Positions 1 to 8,256 of a DNA stretch of 64,000 bases are shown here, one piece after another. Position 1 is the first letter of the stretch. Every line of letters starts with the position of its first letter. Source of the stretch: Nonomuraea angiospora (lineage in GTDB: Bacteria; Actinomycetota; Actinomycetes; Streptosporangiales; Streptosporangiaceae); contig NZ_JADBEK010000001.1 of the NCBI RefSeq assembly GCF_014873145.1, forward strand, positions 6,138,001 to 6,202,000, in the 5' to 3' direction. Below the pieces are notes generated by a model, which saw only the letters and a list, made by a program, of their open reading frames with translations, searched no databases and was not told the DNA's origin. The translations under genes were made by a program, and so were the position numbers.

Positions 1-738
1 GAGCGTGTCGTTGACGGACTCAATCAGCTGGCGGATCGGCTTGAGCAGCTCTTCGCCGGGGCGAGGGGTGCGGTTGCGGTAGGACGGGCGCAGCAGCCGC
101 ACGCCGCGCTCGGTCAGGAAGGTGTCCAGTTCGGCGGAGATGTAGCCCTTGTCAGCGACGATGAGCAGGCCGGGCCGGTCGGCGAGCAGGTGCGGGTCGT
201 GCTCGCAGATGGCCATCAACACCTGGCGTTCGTCGATGTTGGGGGTGGCCAGGGCCCAGGTGATGGGTAGTCCGGCGGGGGTGCAGATCAGGTGCAGGCG
301 CAGGCCCCAGAAGTAGCGGGAGTGGGAGCGGCAGTAGCCGTAGCCGGCCCAGCCGGCCAGGTCCGAGCGTTGGGTGGTGGGGCGGGAGCGGCCGCACTCG
401 ATCGGGGTGGAGTCGGCCACCCAGACTGGATCGCTCCACAGGTCGGTGTCGGATGCCAGCACTCGGATAGCCCGTTTGAGCAGCGGCAGGGCCTTGTGCA
501 GGCGTTTGTTGTAGCCGGACTGGCCGGGCAGGTAGGGGAAGGCGCCGGGCAGGTGCTTGGGGACGTAGCGCAGCCAGCGCGCCTCGGAGTGGATGCCGAG
601 CAGGACCTGGGCGACGGCCAGGGTGAGCAGTTCGGCGTCGGTCAGCTGCGGCTTGCGTCCCAGTCGTGGCTGATGTCCGAGCCAGTCGTCGATGCTGACG
701 TACAGTGCGGTGAGAAGGGTGTTGAGGTCTGTTGTCAC
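1..738 (-). mobile_element. IS982-family transposase, C-terminus cut by window edge
   Basis: The reverse strand reads open from a GTG start to the window edge (246 codons, no stop). The protein begins VTTDLNTLLTALYVSIDDWL and contains VADSTPIECGRSR followed by a stretch rich in aromatic residues and a later VADKGYISAELD segment. This is the DDE catalytic layout of IS982-family transposases, in which the first Asp lies in the VADSTP motif and the second in VADKGY; the third acidic residue would lie beyond the edge. The reading frame is intact as far as it can be seen. It would cut and rejoin the ends of its own element. Only the 5' half of the element is visible, so I cannot say whether it is complete. 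Confidence 0.85.
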
Positions 739-760
739 AAACCGATCGTCAACACCCTTC
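714..760 (-). promoter_or_regulatory. 12-bp perfect inverted repeat flanking the transposase start
   Basis: GAAGGGTGTTGA (714-725) pairs perfectly with TCAACACCCTTC (749-760). The GTG start of the IS982 transposase lies in the 23-nt loop. In the mRNA this would fold over the initiation region; it may damp transposase translation, or it may be part of the element's end. Both roles are inference. Confidence 0.45.
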
Positions 761-783
761 GCTATGTACGCACTCCGTACCGC

Positions 784-1550
784 AGCTACTTAGGACTTAC
801 TCGTCTAGGGAATCTGCGGCGGCTGACGCTGCGATTATGCCAAGCCACCAGTGCCGTCATCGGTGACGGCGGGCGAACGGTGATCCAGTCGGCGCGAGAT
901 CACGGGGTGTCCTGGCCGATCGTATCCGCCGCGTTCACCGCGCACGCCCGCCGGGTGCTGCCCGCCCAGCCGAAGTCGGTCACCGTGCCGGGCATTGACG
1001 AGGTCCGCCGGGGCCGTGCTCGCTGAGTGCTGGAGGAGCCGCCGCCTCACCGTGCAGATCCGGGGCGGCGCGGACGCAAGGGCAACCGCGAGTGGGAACT
1101 GCGCAACCGGCTGACCCGCTCCGCGGCCCGGGACGCACGGCTCCCAGCTGGATCCGATGGTCCATGACCTGCAAGCCCTGCCCATGCAGCTGGGCCAGCC
1201 GATCCTGGCCGCCTGGAAGGCCAAGGAAGATCTGCTGGACCTGCTCGCCCTGGGCCGCACCCACCCCGACCGCGCAGTCACCGCCGACCGGCTGTTTCGC
1301 TTCTACGACCGCTGCGCCACCTCCGGCCTGCCCGAACTCGAACGCCTGGCCACCACGATCGACACCTGGTGGCCGGAAATCCTCGTCTTCATTCGGGCCG
1401 GCATCACCAACACCGGCTCCGAAAGGCACCAACCGCGTCATCAAGACCACCGCCCGCGACGCCTATGGCTTCCGCAACCCCGAAAACCAGCGTCTACGCA
1501 TCCGCTGTGCTACCACCCGACGCGGACGCGGACACCTCAACCCCGCCTAA
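784..1550 (+). pseudogene. ISL3-family transposase remnant (internal deletion, frameshifts)
   Basis: Three pieces of an ISL3-type transposase occur in order on this strand but in different frames. First, an N-terminal helix-turn-helix region with DHGVSWPIVSAAF and the conserved GIDEVRRGRAR stretch, ending in TGA at 1024-1026. Second, GRRGRKGNREWELRNRLTRS and then ILAAWKAKEDLLDLL, PELERLATTIDTWWPEI and the start of GITNTGSE. Third, after a frameshift near 1425, the C-terminal NRVIKTTARDAYGFRNPEN and RIRCATTRRGRGHLNPA. Intact members are about 400-550 residues and have a longer catalytic centre between pieces one and two, which is missing here. The gene cannot make an active transposase. Confidence 0.85.
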
Positions 1551-1570
1551 ATTCGAAGAGCCGCCATCCG

Positions 1571-1655
1571 GCGATGCCGTTCATGCCGTGGATGTAGGCC
1601 TCCCCCAGCTGGCCTCCGTGGGGGTTCACGGGCAGACGGCCGTCCAGTTCGATCG
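1571..1655 (-). pseudogene. 85-bp stray duplicate of the ltp2 3' region
   Basis: This stretch matches 3744-3828, inside the intact ltp2 gene, at about 82 of 85 positions. Read on the minus strand it encodes the ltp2 motif RLPVNPHGGQLGEAYIHG. It sits directly after the ISL3 remnant and has no start, stop or remaining gene body. It looks like a leftover of a duplication or of recombination with the transposon. Confidence 0.85.
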
Positions 1656-1721
1656 GGCCATGGGCGGGCGGGGCTGTCTCGTCTCGAATTTCGAAGTGGG
1701 GGTTCCAGGATCGGGAAGGTG

Positions 1722-1790
1722 ATGGCCACGCGAGTGTTCGTGACCAGTGAGACCAGAGGAATTGGGCGGCGGCTGGCGCCGTCATGGTGA
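1722..1790 (+). pseudogene. Short remnant resembling an SDR N-terminus
   Basis: An ATG preceded by GGAAGGTG opens a 22-codon frame whose residues RVFVTSETRGIGRRLA resemble the beta-1/glycine-rich loop of a short-chain dehydrogenase (usually VTGxxxGIG). It stops at TGA after PSW. The first glycine of the loop is replaced (TSETRGIG) and no further SDR sequence follows. Either a truncated gene or chance resemblance. Confidence 0.3.
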
Positions 1791-1813
1791 TGCTACGAAA
1801 GAAACAAGATAAT

Positions 1814-2104
1814 TTATCCCAGATCGTCGAATTCGCCCGCCACAATGGCATGACGGAACGCCGCAAACTCACTACGAGTGAAGTACAGCTTGGGACCATC
1901 CGGGTTCTTGGAGTCGCGTATCGCAACCAAGGGTCCGAGGCCAGCCTTATGCTCGGCACCAAACGCCTGATATTCGACCCCATCGCGGCATGCCGCCAAT
2001 AGCGCTACTTCGACGCAATTTCCGCCAGTCCCATTGGAGAAGCTTGACTTACGCCACGCCACACGGTCCTGCTGCGTCGGATCGTCATCTTTTCCGTGGT
2101 TCAC
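1814..2104 (-). CDS. DUF397 domain protein
   Basis: A 96-residue protein carrying the DUF397 signature: WRKSSFSNGTGGNCVEVA near residues 17-34, then a short strand, VAIRDSKNPDGPKLYFT and a terminal FRHAI helix. DUF397 proteins are small actinomycete proteins usually encoded beside an XRE-type regulator and often near serine-kinase-like anti-sigma ATPases; their biochemical role is poorly defined. No XRE partner is visible next to this one, but a divergent HATPase gene lies about 420 bases to the right. Base composition is noticeably less GC-rich than the rest of the window, consistent with accessory DNA. Confidence 0.85.
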   Translation of the reverse strand: MNHGKDDDPTQQDRVAWRKSSFSNGTGGNCVEVALLAACRDGVEYQAFGAEHKAGLGPLVAIRDSKNPDGPKLYFTRSEFAAFRHAIVAGEFDDLG

Positions 2105-2524
2105 TACGTCCCTCCTACTACCTGCTCGATCAAGCGCCGAGTCTGATCGGGGCCGATTGCTCGTGCGCGAAGGTGATCAAATAGACGATTTGCGTACTCT
2201 CGGTGAAGCCTTCTGTCGTCAGACTGTCCTCCTATCTGACGTGCAATGGAGTGTGCTCACCGGCCGTCTGGTGTTGCCCACAAACGGCCTGTCAAACGGT
2301 AACCCGACATTCCACTCACATGGCTGGGGGCAAAATTACAGTAGCGATCTTGACTGTCTACGGGCCTCGGAAAATACCACCTCAACCGCCTTGAGCAAAT
2401 TGACAGGTTCCGTCCGGACTGCACTGCAAGGGGAGCGATGGGTCTTCACTTGGGGGCCGGGTCGTGATCGGGGGGTGGACGCGCTTGACGAGTAAACGCC
2501 CGAACGAGTGTGGGAGGTTGCGCG
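2105..2524. other. 420-base intergenic stretch, no gene recognised
   Basis: Relatively AT-rich DNA between divergent genes. Several short open frames cross it, but none has a family resemblance, a Shine-Dalgarno sequence or actinomycete third-position bias. It presumably holds promoters for the DUF397 gene and the ATPase gene. Confidence 0.5.
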
Positions 2525-3043
2525 ATGAACGATCAGGCCTTGGCGAAGATAATCCTTCCGGGCATGGCGCGTTCGGTGTCGCTGGCTCGTCGCTGAGTCG
2601 TGGACGCCCTGACGACGGCGGGACATCAAGATATGGATGGCGCCCAGCTCGTCACGAGCGAGTTGGTGGGAAACGCCATCCTGCACACCGGCTCCGGACG
2701 ATCGGGTGGCCTGGTTACGGTGACCATCTACGAGGTCTCTGATGATCTGGCCAGGATCGAGGTGATTGACGAGGGAGCGTCAACCGTCCCGAGGCCGCGA
2801 GAGTCCGCCGAGGGCGACTGCTGCGGGCGGGGGCTGTGGCTGGTCCAGCAGACGTCGATCCGATGGGGGACGCGGCCCGTGCCTATGCGGTGGAACCTGG
2901 TGTGGGCCGAGGTGCTCACCTTGAGAGCCGACCATCCATCAGACGTTCCGAGCGGCAACAACGCCAAGAACCTGAGCAGCAGTGTTGAAGCCAACCACCT
3001 CACTCTGGCTGGCGATCCCGAAGCAGGCATCAAGCCGCGATGA
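2525..3043 (+). pseudogene. HATPase_c anti-sigma-type ATP-binding protein, interrupted by in-frame TGA
   Basis: The family start is the ATG at 2525 (MNDQALAKIILPGMARSVSLARR). A TGA at 2594-2596 falls exactly where relatives have a conserved Trp after ARR, and the same frame continues VVDALTTAGHQ to a stop at 3043. The downstream part has the Bergerat-fold boxes: ELVGNAILHTGSG (N box, with Glu and Asn for Mg-ATP), VIDEGA (G1 box) and GRGLWLVQQ (G2 box). Members are RsbW-like serine kinases or ATP binders acting on anti-sigma antagonists. A single TGG to TGA change could explain the interruption; re-initiation at GTG 2600 would yield a 147-residue product lacking only the first helix. So it may be a pseudogene, a shortened gene or a readthrough case. 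Its stop overlaps the next start (ATGA). Confidence 0.7.
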
Positions 3044-3321
3044 ATCTCCCTGATTTCCATGGCCCTCACGTCTCACCCAGGTCCGACGCAGAATCTGTCG
3101 ATTGGCGTAAGCCGGTCCGGCGCTTCGCCCGGGTGCGGGTGCAACGGCACACATGTGAGTGTGCGCCATGCGTCTACGAGTTCTGCGCCGCTGGGGGACT
3201 CGCGTGGGTGCGGAAGACAAGCAGGCTCGGGTCCGGCCTCCGCGTTCTTGAAAGCCACCCGGATCTGATCCCAAAGGCCGAAGAACTGTGGGAAAAGATC
3301 ATAAATGGCCAGGCGGAATGA
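3040..3321 (+). CDS. Small cysteine-containing protein of unknown function
   Basis: A 93-residue protein whose ATG overlaps the TGA of the ATPase gene, so the two are probably translationally coupled. I do not recognise a family. Visible features are a basic stretch (RRFARVRVQRH) followed by CECAPCVYEFC, four cysteines within eleven residues that could bind metal, then an aromatic GLAWVRKT and a C-terminal amphipathic helix. The coupling to a HATPase-type protein suggests a regulatory partner, but no function can be assigned. Confidence 0.6.
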   Translation: MNLPDFHGPHVSPRSDAESVDWRKPVRRFARVRVQRHTCECAPCVYEFCAAGGLAWVRKTSRLGSGLRVLESHPDLIPKAEELWEKIINGQAE

Positions 3322-3417
3322 GTGGCCGGACGTGCCGGTTCGGGCGGGGTCAGCCGGACCATCGCTTCGCCGGTCAACGGGTGGGGGTGCATGGCGAGCG
3401 GAGCGAGCGGGGGTTTT

Positions 3418-3611
3418 GGGGTGGGCTCCAGCAGGCCAGACCGGTAACCAGGCAGCGGGTGGGCGATGGCGCCGAAGGCGCGGGGGTTGCGCCGCCAGGC
3501 GCCTCAATAAGAAGCGCCTGAGCCCCGAGCGCGAAGCGCTCCCAGCGAAGACCTTTGTGCTCGGGGCGGGGTCCAGCAGGCTGACCACCCAGTAGGGCAA
3601 CGGGTGGGTGG
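3418..3611. repeat. Two copies of a dispersed ~45-bp repeat with hairpin between
   Basis: Copy A (3418-3462) contains GGTGGGCTCCAGCAGGCC and GGTAACCAGGCAGCGGGTGG. Copy B (3562-3611) is a diverged version: GGGGTCCAGCAGGCTGACC then CAGTAGGGCAACGGGTGG. A third copy lies at 48768-48817. Between A and B is a 7-bp hairpin, CAGGCGC/GCGCCTG (3496-3520), that could act as a terminator for the genes on both sides. The 300-base gap holds no gene that I can support. Confidence 0.65.
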
Positions 3612-3622
3612 CGCAGGCCCAC

Positions 3623-4792
3623 CTACGCGTCGGAGGAGAGGATCAGGCCGCTGGTGGGGACGCCGGTGCCGGCGGTTACCAGGACGTTTCGGACGGCTGG
3701 GAGTTGGTTGGCGGCTGTGCCTCGGATCTGGCGGACAGCCTCCGCGATGCCGTTCATGCCGTGGATGTAGGCCTCCCCCAACTGGCCTCCGTGGGGGTTC
3801 ACGGGCAGGCGGCCGTCCAGCTCGATCGTGCCGTCCCGGAGGAAGTCCGGGGCCTCGCCGCGGGCGCAGAAGCCGAGCTCCTCCAGTTGGGCCAGGACGA
3901 ACGGGGTGAAGTGGTCGTACAGGATTGCGGTCTGGATGTCTTTTGGCGATAAACCGGACATGTCCCAGAGCTGGCGGGCTACCACGGCGATCTCGGGGAG
4001 GCCGGTCATGTCGTCGCGGTAGTAGCTGGTCATCATCAGCTGGCCCGAACCCGCGCCCTGGGCGGCGGCGGTGATCAGGGCGGGTGATCTGCGGAGGTCG
4101 CGGGCGCGTTCGGCCGAGGTGACCACCAGGGCCACGCCGCCGTCGCTCTCCTGGCAGCAGTCGAGCAGGTGCAGCGGCTCGACGATCCATCTGGACGCCT
4201 GGTGCTCCTCCAGCGTGATGGGACGCCGGTAGAACCAGGCGGCGGGGTTGGTGGCGGCGTGGCGGCGCATGGCCACCGCCACGCGGCCGAAGTCCTCCGA
4301 GGTCGCCCCGTACGTGTGCATGTACCGGCGGGCGAACATCGCCACCCACGCCGCCGGCGTCATCAGCCCGTACGGCACGTGCCAGCTCATCTCCAGCCCC
4401 TGGGAGGTGGGCTCGCCGGTCAGGCGGCTGTTCGGCTGGCCGAAGCGGCGGCCCGAGCGCTCGTTGAAGGCGCGGTAGCAGACGACCGTCCGCGCCATCC
4501 CCGTGGCCACGGCCATGGCCGCGTGCGCCACGGTCCCGCAGGCCGCGCCGCCGCCGTACTCGACCCGCGAGAAGAACGTCAGGTCCCCGATCCCGGCCTC
4601 CCTGGCGACGGCGATCTCCTGGTTGGAGTCCTGGGTGTAGGTCACCATGCCGTCCACGTCGCCGGGTGAGAGCCCGGCGTCGTCCAGCGCCGCCAGCACG
4701 GCCTCCGCGGCCAGCCGCAGCTCCGAACGCCCCGACTTCTTGCTGAACTCGGTGGCGCCGATGCCCGCGACGGCAGTACGCCCGCTCAACAC
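3623..4792 (-). CDS. ltp2: Ltp2-type thiolase-fold steroid aldolase
   Basis: A 389-residue lipid-transfer/thiolase-superfamily protein starting GTG-TTG-AGC, overlapping the chsH1 stop by 7 bases. It has the N-terminal AVAGIGATEFSKKSGRSE, a central DCCQESDGG and the C-terminal NPHGGQLGEAYIHGMNG. In mycobacteria Ltp2 cleaves the C17 side-chain beta-hydroxy-CoA by a retro-aldol reaction, releasing propionyl-CoA and a 17-keto steroid, and works in complex with the DUF35 domain of ChsH2. The gene order here (chsE1-chsE2-chsH2-chsH1-ltp2) is that of the igr locus, which is stronger evidence than similarity alone. It is the last gene of the operon. An 85-bp fragment of its 3' part is duplicated at 1571-1655. 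Confidence 0.88.
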   Translation of the reverse strand: MLSGRTAVAGIGATEFSKKSGRSELRLAAEAVLAALDDAGLSPGDVDGMVTYTQDSNQEIAVAREAGIGDLTFFSRVEYGGGAACGTVAHAAMAVATGMARTVVCYRAFNERSGRRFGQPNSRLTGEPTSQGLEMSWHVPYGLMTPAAWVAMFARRYMHTYGATSEDFGRVAVAMRRHAATNPAAWFYRRPITLEEHQASRWIVEPLHLLDCCQESDGGVALVVTSAERARDLRRSPALITAAAQGAGSGQLMMTSYYRDDMTGLPEIAVVARQLWDMSGLSPKDIQTAILYDHFTPFVLAQLEELGFCARGEAPDFLRDGTIELDGRLPVNPHGGQLGEAYIHGMNGIAEAVRQIRGTAANQLPAVRNVLVTAGTGVPTSGLILSSDA

Positions 4793-5190
4793 GGCTTCCC
4801 CTCCTCGGCCAGGGCGAGGGTGACGGTGCCGGTGGCGTGGTCGCCCAGGCTCACCTTGCCGCGTACCTCGACCGTGAACCGGCCCTCCTCGCGCGACACG
4901 ACCGTCCCGTTGAAGCACAGCCGGTCCCCCGCGTACGCCGGGACGCCCAGCTTGACGGCCACGCGCTCGATGACGGCCTCGGGCCCGGCCCAGTCGGTCA
5001 CGTACCGCTCGACCAGGCCCATGGTGGTCAGGATGTTGAGGAAGATGTCCTTCGACCCCTGGGCGCGGGCCTTGTCGACGTCGTGGTGCACCGGCGTGAA
5101 GTCCATGGTGGCCAGCGCCGTGGAGACGACGAAGGTGGGGGTGAGGTCGATGGCCAGCTCCGGCAGCGCGGACCCGATCTCGGCGCCCAT
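4786..5190 (-). CDS. chsH1: ChsH1-like MaoC-fold enoyl-CoA hydratase small subunit
   Basis: A 134-residue single hot-dog-fold protein. The hydratase-2 segment MDFTPVHHDVDKARAQG carries the expected Asp30 and His35 catalytic pair. Its ATG overlaps the chsH2 stop (ATGA) and its end overlaps ltp2. In the known system ChsH1 pairs with the MaoC half of ChsH2 and hydrates the 17(20)-ene of the three-carbon steroid side-chain CoA thioester made by ChsE1-ChsE2. The length matches family members (about 130 residues). Confidence 0.87.
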   Translation of the reverse strand: MGAEIGSALPELAIDLTPTFVVSTALATMDFTPVHHDVDKARAQGSKDIFLNILTTMGLVERYVTDWAGPEAVIERVAVKLGVPAYAGDRLCFNGTVVSREEGRFTVEVRGKVSLGDHATGTVTLALAEEGKPC

Positions 5191-6134
5191 CACGCCTCCT
5201 CCTTCGAAGGCGCCCACATCGGCAGGACGAGCTGGTCGTCCATCGGCCGGTACGTCACGCGCAACGGCATGCCGACGGCCACCTCCTCGATCGGGCAGTC
5301 CACGACGTTGCCGACGATCCGTACCCCCTCGGGCAGCTCCACCACGCCGACCACGAACGGGGTCTCCCGGCCCGGCACCGGCGGGTGGTGGTGCACGACG
5401 AAGCTGTAGAGGGTTCCGAGGCCGCTCGCGACCAGGTGGGAGCTGTTGGCCGAGCGGCATTGCGGGCACAGGGGGCCGGGCGGGTGGCGGTGGTGGCCGC
5501 AGTCGGCGCAGGTCTGGATGCGCAGCTCCCCTTGCCGTACGCCTTCCCAGAAGAACGCGGTGTCCTGGTTGATCGCCGGTTGGAGCGGGTACGCCGGCCG
5601 GTCGGCGGCGGCGGGGGCCGCCTTGGTACGTGGGCGAAATTTCAGGACCCGGAAGAGCATGTCGGCGACCGGCTCGTCGTCCTCGCCGTACCAGGTGACC
5701 TTCCAGGTGGCGAAGAAGCCAACCCCCAGCGCCGTCCGCTTGGGCCCGGCCAGGTCCGCGAACCGGGTGGCCGGGGTGAGCCGCTCGCCGACCCGCGCGT
5801 ACCGGTGGTAGGTCTGCTCGCAGTTCGTGGCCACCACGCCCGTGTAGCCGCTCGCGTCGAGCGCGGCGATCATGTCGTCCACCGGCGAACGGTCCTTCGC
5901 CGACCGGCGCACCCCCGGCATCGTCCACACCTGGGCCATCGCGGGTGGGGCGACCCCTTTCTCCAGGTACGCCGGGTTCTCGTCGCCCATGGCGTCCAGC
6001 CAGTGCCGGATCATGGGGGCGTTCACCGGGTCCTGCGCCGGGGTCCCGCGCACCTCGCCCAGCGCCGCCTGCTTGCCCGCGAGCTCGTGCAGCTCCTCGT
6101 CACTCAAGGGAGGAGCCTTCGGGGGAGGGATCAT
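5190..6134 (-). CDS. chsH2: ChsH2-like MaoC-DUF35 fusion hydratase subunit
   Basis: A 314-residue two-domain protein. Residues 1-170 are a MaoC-like hot-dog half (GYTGVVATNCEQTYHRYARVG region). A zinc ribbon with Cys209-x2-Cys212-x10-Cys223-x2-Cys226 follows, and an OB-fold (DUF35) runs to the end. This fusion is diagnostic of ChsH2: the MaoC half forms the hydratase with ChsH1, and the DUF35 half binds Ltp2 so that the hydrated product passes directly to the aldolase. The start ATG overlaps the chsE2 stop. Four-base ATGA overlaps on this side and the next imply equal, coupled synthesis of the subunits. Confidence 0.9.
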   Translation of the reverse strand: MIPPPKAPPLSDEELHELAGKQAALGEVRGTPAQDPVNAPMIRHWLDAMGDENPAYLEKGVAPPAMAQVWTMPGVRRSAKDRSPVDDMIAALDASGYTGVVATNCEQTYHRYARVGERLTPATRFADLAGPKRTALGVGFFATWKVTWYGEDDEPVADMLFRVLKFRPRTKAAPAAADRPAYPLQPAINQDTAFFWEGVRQGELRIQTCADCGHHRHPPGPLCPQCRSANSSHLVASGLGTLYSFVVHHHPPVPGRETPFVVGVVELPEGVRIVGNVVDCPIEEVAVGMPLRVTYRPMDDQLVLPMWAPSKEEA

Positions 6135-7285
6135 CGCGGCGGCCTCGGCAGGTTCAGGCCGAGCATGGCGATCAGCTCGCGCTGCACCTCGTTCACCCCG
6201 CCGCCGAACGTCAGCACCACCGCCCCCTTCACCCCGTGATCGGTACGTTCGAGCAGCTCGGCCGTCTCCCGATCCGACGGGTCCCCGTACCTGGCCAGGA
6301 TGTCGCCGACGATCCTGCCGACCTCCTGCATGCGCTCGGAGCCGTAGATCTTGGTGGCCGACGCGTCGGGGGCGCCGAGCCAGCCGAGGTCCATGTTCGC
6401 GGCGACCTGCCAGTTGAGGAGCTCGTTGGTGCGGAAGAAGCCCCACACCCTGGCCAGCGCCCGCCGTACGTCCGGATTGTCGGCCACCCCGGTGCGGCGG
6501 GCCCAGGCGAGGAAGCGGTCGTAGGTCTGGCCGAGGTTACCGGCCGGGCCGAGGGTGACGCGTTCGTGGTTGAGCTGGTTGACGATCAGGTCCCAGCCGC
6601 GGTCCACCTCGCCGACCACCATGTCCACGGGCACGCGTACGTCGCTGTAGTAGGTCGCGTTCGTGTGGTGGCGACCGTCCATGGTGACGATCGGCGTCCA
6701 CGAGAAGCCGGGGTCGTCCGTGGAGGCGATCATCATGGTGATGCCCTTGTGCTTCTTGGCCTCGGGGTTCGTGCGGGCGGCCAGCCAGATGTACTGGGCG
6801 TAGTGCGCGCCGCTGGTGAACACCTTCTGGCCGTTGACCACGTAGTGGTCGCCGTCGAGCACGGCCGTGGTGCGCAGGGAGGCCAGGTCGGTGCCGGCCT
6901 CCGGCTCGCTGTAGCCGATGGCGAAGTGGCACTCGCCGGCGAGGATGCGGGGCAGGAAGAGGTCCTTCTGCTCCTGGGTGCCGTACTGCATGAGCGTGGG
7001 CCCCACGGTCTGCACCGTGATGATCGGGTACGGGACGCCCGCCCGGGCTATCTCGTTGGCGAAGATCTGCTGCTCCAGGGGGCCGTAGCCGCCTCCCCCG
7101 TACTCCTTGGGCCAGCCGAGGCCGAGCTTGCCGTCGCGGCCGAGACGGCGGCAGTGCTCCATGTAGGCCCCGCCGAACGGATCTTCGGCGATCTTCCTGC
7201 GGTCCTCGTCGGTCAGGCAGCCCTGGAAGTACTCGCGCAGCTCGTCGCGCAGGGCGCGCTGGGCTGGGGTCAGGTCGATCAGCAT
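6131..7285 (-). CDS. chsE2: ChsE2-like acyl-CoA dehydrogenase (FadE29 type)
   Basis: A 384-residue FAD-dependent acyl-CoA dehydrogenase, close to the roughly 387 residues of FadE29. It starts at MLIDLTPAQRALRDELREYF (ATGA overlap with chsE1). Landmarks are GWPKEYGGGGYGPLEQQIF, the FAD-binding CHFAIGYSEPEAGTDLASL, NGQKVFTSGAHYAQYIWL, and a C-terminal FGGGVNEVQRELIAMLGL. With the partner encoded upstream it should form the heterotetrameric dehydrogenase that introduces the double bond into the shortened steroid side-chain CoA ester. Confidence 0.88.
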   Translation of the reverse strand: MLIDLTPAQRALRDELREYFQGCLTDEDRRKIAEDPFGGAYMEHCRRLGRDGKLGLGWPKEYGGGGYGPLEQQIFANEIARAGVPYPIITVQTVGPTLMQYGTQEQKDLFLPRILAGECHFAIGYSEPEAGTDLASLRTTAVLDGDHYVVNGQKVFTSGAHYAQYIWLAARTNPEAKKHKGITMMIASTDDPGFSWTPIVTMDGRHHTNATYYSDVRVPVDMVVGEVDRGWDLIVNQLNHERVTLGPAGNLGQTYDRFLAWARRTGVADNPDVRRALARVWGFFRTNELLNWQVAANMDLGWLGAPDASATKIYGSERMQEVGRIVGDILARYGDPSDRETAELLERTDHGVKGAVVLTFGGGVNEVQRELIAMLGLNLPRPPR

Positions 7286-8256
7286 CAGAGGAGCGCTCCG
7301 ATCAGGTCGAGCTGGGCGTCGGCGCCGCCGAGCAGGTGGGACAGGTGCTTGGCCTGCGCGAAATAGCGGTGCAGCGGGTACGTGACGTCCAGCCCAAGGC
7401 CGCCGTGCAGGTGCTGGCAGGTGTAGAGCGCCTTCCACGCCTCGCTGACGTGGTACGCGGCCAGCGCCAGGTCCTCGTCGGCCGGCAGGTCCTCGGCCAG
7501 GCGCCAGACCGCCGACCACATGGCCACGTCCAGGGCCCGGGCGGCGATGTAGACGTCCGCGATCTGCATGGTCACGGCCTGGAACTCGGCCAGCGGCCGG
7601 CCGAACTGCTTCCTCGTCCTGATGTACTCGGTGGTCAGCTCCAGCGCGCCCGCCAGCACGCCGCTCGCCTGGGCCGCCACGGCCGCCATGAACAGCCGCC
7701 GGGCCCCGGTGACCGCGTCGGCCCCCGCGACCCGCTCGGCCGGGGTTGCGTCGAGCACGAGCGTGGCGGCGGGCTCGCCGGTGGAGGTGTACTCGGGGGT
7801 CGTGGCCGGCGACTCCACCAGGAACAGGCCCTCGTCGGCGGTGACGAGCACCGCGTCGCCGGGGTGCGGCACCGACACCTTGCGCCCGGTCAGCGTCCAG
7901 CCGCCGTCCACGGCCCGGGCGGCCGTCGAGGGCGGGTCGGCCAGCGCCCTGCCGGGCTCGCGGAGCGCGAGGGTCAGCCCGCCCTCGCGCCGTTGCTGGT
8001 CAAGGGTGCCATAGCGGGCCAGCGTCAGCGTGCTCACCAGCGCGGGCAGCGCGGGCACCGGCGCCGCCCGCGCCCCCACCTCCCGCAGCACCACGGCCAT
8101 CTCCACCGGCCCGAGCCCGGCTCCCCCGGCCTCCTCCGGCACGCACACGCTCATGAGCCCGGCCTGCCGCAGCCGCTCCTCGTCCCCTTCCCTGGCCAGC
8201 ACCTCGGCCGCCAGCTTCCGCAGGTCCTGCTGGGTTTCGTCCAGGTTGAAGTCCAT
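7285..8256 (-). CDS. chsE1: ChsE1-like acyl-CoA dehydrogenase (FadE28 type)
   Basis: A 323-residue acyl-CoA dehydrogenase, shorter than the standard 380-400 residues, as is FadE28 (about 339). It begins MDFNLDETQQDLRKLAAEVL and includes TRKQFGRPLAEFQAVTMQIA and a C-terminal HLHGGLGLDVTYPLHRYF. Paired long and short FadE genes in tandem are the hallmark of the steroid alpha2beta2 dehydrogenases. The start lies immediately next to the fadD stop, with no gap. Confidence 0.86.
   Translation of the reverse strand: MDFNLDETQQDLRKLAAEVLAREGDEERLRQAGLMSVCVPEEAGGAGLGPVEMAVVLREVGARAAPVPALPALVSTLTLARYGTLDQQRREGGLTLALREPGRALADPPSTAARAVDGGWTLTGRKVSVPHPGDAVLVTADEGLFLVESPATTPEYTSTGEPAATLVLDATPAERVAGADAVTGARRLFMAAVAAQASGVLAGALELTTEYIRTRKQFGRPLAEFQAVTMQIADVYIAARALDVAMWSAVWRLAEDLPADEDLALAAYHVSEAWKALYTCQHLHGGLGLDVTYPLHRYFAQAKHLSHLLGGADAQLDLIGALL

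Noticed and set aside
2034..2495. A 153-codon frame in the AT-richer gap
   Set aside because: No ribosome site, no family resemblance, overlaps the start of the DUF397 gene on the other strand and lacks GC third-position bias.
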